In this document: piece by piece, positions 5,411-7,480 of the stretch | How positions within the stretch are numbered: position 1 is the first letter of the stretch | Layout of the letters: each line of letters starts with the position of its first letter | Source of the DNA: Pseudomonadota bacterium | GTDB taxonomy: Bacteria > Pseudomonadota > Gammaproteobacteria > Steroidobacterales > Steroidobacteraceae | Length of the DNA stretch: 7,480 nucleotides | Direction: 5' to 3' | NCBI GenBank assembly: GCA_018241455.1 | Contig: JAFEDW010000097.1 | Span: forward strand, 1-7,480 | Program-made: the position numbers and the translations under genes | The notes under the pieces: model-generated | The model's input: the letters and a program-made list of their open reading frames with translations, nothing else | Database searches by the model: none | Told to the model about the DNA's origin: nothing

Positions 5411-5608
5411 ATTCAGTTACGGTTGAGGTCTCTGTAGCCACTGAACCCGCCGGCGCGCCGAAAGTTGCAGCTCGTGGCGGGTTCTTTCGCGTGGGAGAAA
5501 TACTGCGCGCGTGCCGCGGCAACAGCGAACTCAATCGCTGAATTAGACTTCAGGAAATCTTAACGATCTGCCCGGGCCGGCGGGGGCGCGCGGCCCCACG
5601 GACACGGA
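5411..5608. other. non-coding gap between cydX and the 32-residue ORF
   Basis: About 200 bases with no convincing gene on either strand. It holds a 10-bp palindrome CGGCGCGCCG (5451-5460). It also holds an imperfectly spaced inverted repeat TTCAGT (5412-5417) / ACTGAA (5440-5445), and a small CTGAA/TTCAG hairpin (5538-5553). Just past cydX on the minus strand, a GGGGC/GCCCC stem (about 5582-5596) could help end the cyd transcript but lacks a T-run. I found no promoter matching consensus well enough to assign to the small ORF. Confidence 0.4.
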
Positions 5609-5740
5609 TCAGCTGACGTTGCTGGAATCCGCGGGACGCTCGGCGGCGTGGCGGTCCGCGTCGAGTTCGAACCACATCGCGTTCAGGATCGCGAACGAGC
5701 AGGCGAGTCCGAGTCCGAGCAGCCAGCTGAAATACCACAT
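5609..5740 (-). CDS. cydX: cytochrome bd oxidase small subunit CydX (CydX/CbdX/YbgT family)
   Basis: A 43-residue protein beginning MWYFSWLLGLGLAC and continuing through FAILNAMWFEL. It is a single membrane helix (about residues 4-24) with the family's N-terminal MWYF.W motif and the conserved Asn-Ala-Met/Leu-Trp-x-Glu at the helix end. The tail is hydrophilic and charged. CydX packs beside CydA in cytochrome bd quinol oxidase and is needed for stable hemes and full activity. The ATG at 5740 is fixed by the motif and by a GAGG ribosome site six bases upstream. It follows the cydB stop by 11 bp, completing a cydABX operon. The same reading frame stays open backwards through cydB, which is an effect of high GC, not evidence for a longer protein. 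Confidence 0.95.
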   Translation of the reverse strand: MWYFSWLLGLGLACSFAILNAMWFELDADRHAAERPADSSNVS

Positions 5741-5746
5741 GGGGCG

Positions 5747-5750
5747 CCTC
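5747..5750 (-). promoter_or_regulatory. ribosome binding site of cydX
   Basis: GAGG on the minus strand, six bases before the cydX ATG at 5740, inside the 11-bp cydB-cydX gap. It fixes the start of an ORF easily missed because of its size. Confidence 0.65.
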
Positions 5751-5751
5751 G

Positions 5752-6894
5752 TCAGTAGTTGCCGTCGGGATTGGCGCGGATCTGCGCCGGCGTGACCGGC
5801 CCGCGCAGCACGCGATACACCCAGCCCGTGTACGCCACGACGATCGGCAGGAACACGATCACGGCCAGCAGCATGATCCACAGCGTGCGCTGGCTGCTCG
5901 AGGCATCCCACACCGTCAGGCTGCTGGCCGGGTGCGAGGAAGAGGGCAGCAGGAACGGAAACAGGCTGACGCCCATCGTGCCGATGACGCCGATGATGCC
6001 GAGGCTGCTCATCGCGAAAATGAACAGCCGCTGACCGGTGACGGCCAGCGCGGCGACCACGAGCGGCGCGGCCAGGCCGAGCGCGGGCAGCAGCAGCGTC
6101 GCGGGCCAGCGGTGGTAATTGGCGAGCCACGCGCCCGCGGTGAGTGCGGCGGTCTTGGCCAGCGGATCGGGTGTCGCGGCCGGCTCGGCCCCGCCGGCCA
6201 CGACCATGCCATAGCCGCTGCGCCACAGCCACAGTCCGGCGATCGCGAACAACGCGGTCCACAGCAACGCGGTGCCGCGCAGCACCGCGCGCGCGCGCGC
6301 GGCGAGCTCGGCGTCGGTCTTGACGGCCAGGTAGGCGGCGCCGTGCGTCGACAGCATCGCGATGCTGACCAGCCCGCACAGCAGCGGGAATGGCCGCAGC
6401 AGGTCGAACAGGCCGAATGCGTAGCTGGCGCGCAGCTCGCTGTCGTACGTGAACGGCACGCCGGTGAGCAGGTTCCCCATCGCCACGCCGAAGATCAGCG
6501 CGGGCACGAGCCCGCCGGCGAACAGCGCCCAGTCCCAGGCCGAGCGCCAGCGCGCCGCGGGCAGCTTGCTGCGGAACTTGAATCCCACCGGGCGCAGGAT
6601 CAGCGCCGCCAGCAGCAACATCATCGCCGGATAGAATCCGGAGAAGCTCGCCGCGTACAGCGCCGGCCAGGCCGCGAAGATCGCGCCGCCGCCGAGGATC
6701 AGCCAGACCTGGTTGCCTTCCCACACCGGGCCGACGGTATTGATCAGCACGCGCCGCTCGGTGTCGTCGCGGCCGAGGAACGGCAGCAGCATGCACACGC
6801 CCAGGTCGAACCCGTCCATGATCGCGAAGCCGATCAGCAGCGTGCCGAGCAGCAGCCACCAGATGAACTTGAGCGTCGCGTAATCAAGCGGCAT
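5752..6894 (-). CDS. cydB: cytochrome bd quinol oxidase subunit II, CydB
   Basis: A complete 380-residue CydB (E. coli CydB is 379), a polytopic inner-membrane protein of about nine helices that pairs with CydA in the oxygen-reducing, quinol-oxidising bd complex. Recognisable blocks in order are LKFIWWLLLGTLLIGFA (8-24), MDGFDLGV (26-33), GRDDTERR (41-48), the WEGNQVWL block (about 58-65), FAAWPALYAASFSGFY, RPVGFKFRSK, GVAMGNLLTGVPF, FPFLLPSS and SLTVWDASSSQ, with a C-terminal Tyr as in E. coli. At the E. coli Asp58 position this protein has Glu, a conservative change. Its ATG overlaps the end of cydA by 11 nt and has a GGAGG ribosome site inside cydA, so translation is coupled. A (CG)8 run encodes an Ala-Arg-rich loop. 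Identification is very secure. Confidence 0.98.
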   Translation of the reverse strand: MPLDYATLKFIWWLLLGTLLIGFAIMDGFDLGVCMLLPFLGRDDTERRVLINTVGPVWEGNQVWLILGGGAIFAAWPALYAASFSGFYPAMMLLLAALILRPVGFKFRSKLPAARWRSAWDWALFAGGLVPALIFGVAMGNLLTGVPFTYDSELRASYAFGLFDLLRPFPLLCGLVSIAMLSTHGAAYLAVKTDAELAARARAVLRGTALLWTALFAIAGLWLWRSGYGMVVAGGAEPAATPDPLAKTAALTAGAWLANYHRWPATLLLPALGLAAPLVVAALAVTGQRLFIFAMSSLGIIGVIGTMGVSLFPFLLPSSSHPASSLTVWDASSSQRTLWIMLLAVIVFLPIVVAYTGWVYRVLRGPVTPAQIRANPDGNY

Positions 6895-7480
6895 GCGCCA
6901 CCTCCGGTTCCTTCGGCGCCGGTCCCTTGCGGATGTATTTCACCAGCAGGAATACATCGATGACCGCCAGCACCGAGTAGAACAGCACGAAGCCGCACAG
7001 GCTGACGACGACGCTGCCCGTGGACACGGGCGATACCGCGAGGAACGTGGGCAGCACGCCCTCGATGGCCCAGGGCTGGCGGCCGTGCTCGGCCACGAAC
7101 CAGCCCACTTCGGCGGCCAGCCACGGCAGCGGCAGGCTCCACAGCGCCAGTCGCAGGAACCAGGGCCGCGATTCGAAGCGTCGCCGCGCGGCGAGGTAGA
7201 AGCCGAACGCGAACAGCGCGATGAAATAGAAACCGAGCGCCACCATGACGCGGAACGACCAGAACAGCCAGCCGACCGAGGGCACCGTGTCCCACGCAGC
7301 CCGGTCCACCTGCTCGGCCGTCGCCTGCGCCGGGTTCGACACGTATCTGCGCAGCAGCAGCGCGTAGCCCAGGTCGGTGGCGTGCGCCTCGAGCGTGCGC
7401 CGTGCCTCGGCATCGCCGGGATGGGCGCGCAGCTGCTGCAGCGCCACGTAGGCCGGGATGCCGTTCTCGATGCGCTGGCG
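6884..7480 (-). CDS. cydA: cytochrome bd quinol oxidase subunit I, CydA, C-terminal part
   Basis: The last 198 residues of CydA; the gene begins beyond the right edge of the window. CydA carries the three hemes and the quinol site of cytochrome bd. The fragment starts RQRIENGIPAY, matching the segment after the Q-loop. It contains FRVMVALGF (fragment residues 76-84), whose Met79 corresponds to the heme b558 ligand Met393 of E. coli, with Arg77 at the Arg391 position. It also contains GWFVAEHGRQPWAI, whose Glu131 matches Glu445; the Met-to-Glu spacing of 52 residues is the same as in E. coli. The protein ends KYIRKGPAPKEPEVAHAA. The last membrane helices are present. The N-terminal heme ligands and the Q-loop length (long or short type) cannot be judged here. 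Its stop lies inside cydB. Confidence 0.97.
   Translation of the reverse strand, partial: RQRIENGIPAYVALQQLRAHPGDAEARRTLEAHATDLGYALLLRRYVSNPAQATAEQVDRAAWDTVPSVGWLFWSFRVMVALGFYFIALFAFGFYLAARRRFESRPWFLRLALWSLPLPWLAAEVGWFVAEHGRQPWAIEGVLPTFLAVSPVSTGSVVVSLCGFVLFYSVLAVIDVFLLVKYIRKGPAPKEPEVAHAA
6901..6905 (-). promoter_or_regulatory. ribosome binding site of cydB
   Basis: GGAGG on the minus strand, six bases before the cydB ATG at 6894 and lying within the last codons of cydA. It is the best Shine-Dalgarno in the window and fits tight cydA-cydB coupling. Confidence 0.8.

Noticed and set aside
5320..5541. 73-codon plus-strand frame over the 32-residue ORF and the gap
   Set aside because: No ribosome site, no motif, and it opposes a better-supported minus-strand ORF.
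5609..6859. 416-codon minus-strand frame that ends with the CydX sequence
   Set aside because: Only the last 43 codons match a family (CydX), preceded by a good ribosome site. The rest is an out-of-frame reading of cydB.
5932..6963. 343-codon plus-strand frame opposite cydB and cydA, Gln/Arg/Ala-rich
   Set aside because: Antisense shadow of cydB, whose identity is certain. No recognisable domain and no ribosome site.

Overview
The window is GC-rich (roughly two thirds G+C by eye) and densely coded. It looks like chromosomal housekeeping DNA from a gammaproteobacterium. MnmE, MnmG, QmcA, CydA, CydB and CydX can all be read almost collinearly against the E. coli proteins I remember, including the cysteines at positions 47 and 277 of MnmG. 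Codon use is strongly biased to G/C at third positions, which would fit a high-GC lineage such as Xanthomonadales, Nevskiales or Steroidobacteraceae. The lineage is an inference and I cannot fix the genus. No transposase, integrase, CRISPR array, tRNA or rRNA was seen.

Layout: (1) Bases 1-3102, plus strand, carry the end of mnmE, a GFA/CENP-V-type zinc protein whose ATG overlaps the mnmE stop, and complete mnmG. MnmE and MnmG together make the 5-aminomethyl/carboxymethylaminomethyl modification of wobble uridine in tRNA. A 26-codon micro-ORF could fill the gap before mnmG, and mnmG has no visible Shine-Dalgarno. (2) Bases 3217-5094, plus strand, hold a membrane-quality/microdomain module: the SPFH protein QmcA, a short NfeD partner starting on its stop codon, and a two-CBS-domain protein. 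(3) Around 5095-5130 transcription converges at a 7-bp hairpin. (4) Bases 5131-5399, minus strand, hold two very small ORFs: a 32-residue single-membrane-helix peptide with a good ribosome site, then a 52-residue basic protein. (5) Bases 5609-7480, minus strand, hold cytochrome bd oxidase in the order cydA (3' part only), cydB, cydX, with an 11-nt cydA/cydB overlap and strong ribosome sites.

Most of the window is well understood. The observations that deserve a second look are the GFA-like gene translationally coupled to mnmE, the short AT-rich codon-usage island inside mnmG, an Asn-to-Ser change in the MnmE G4 motif, the absence of rsmG/parAB after mnmG, and the tiny single-helix ORF downstream of cydX. 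I did not find a clear, previously undescribed multi-gene system.
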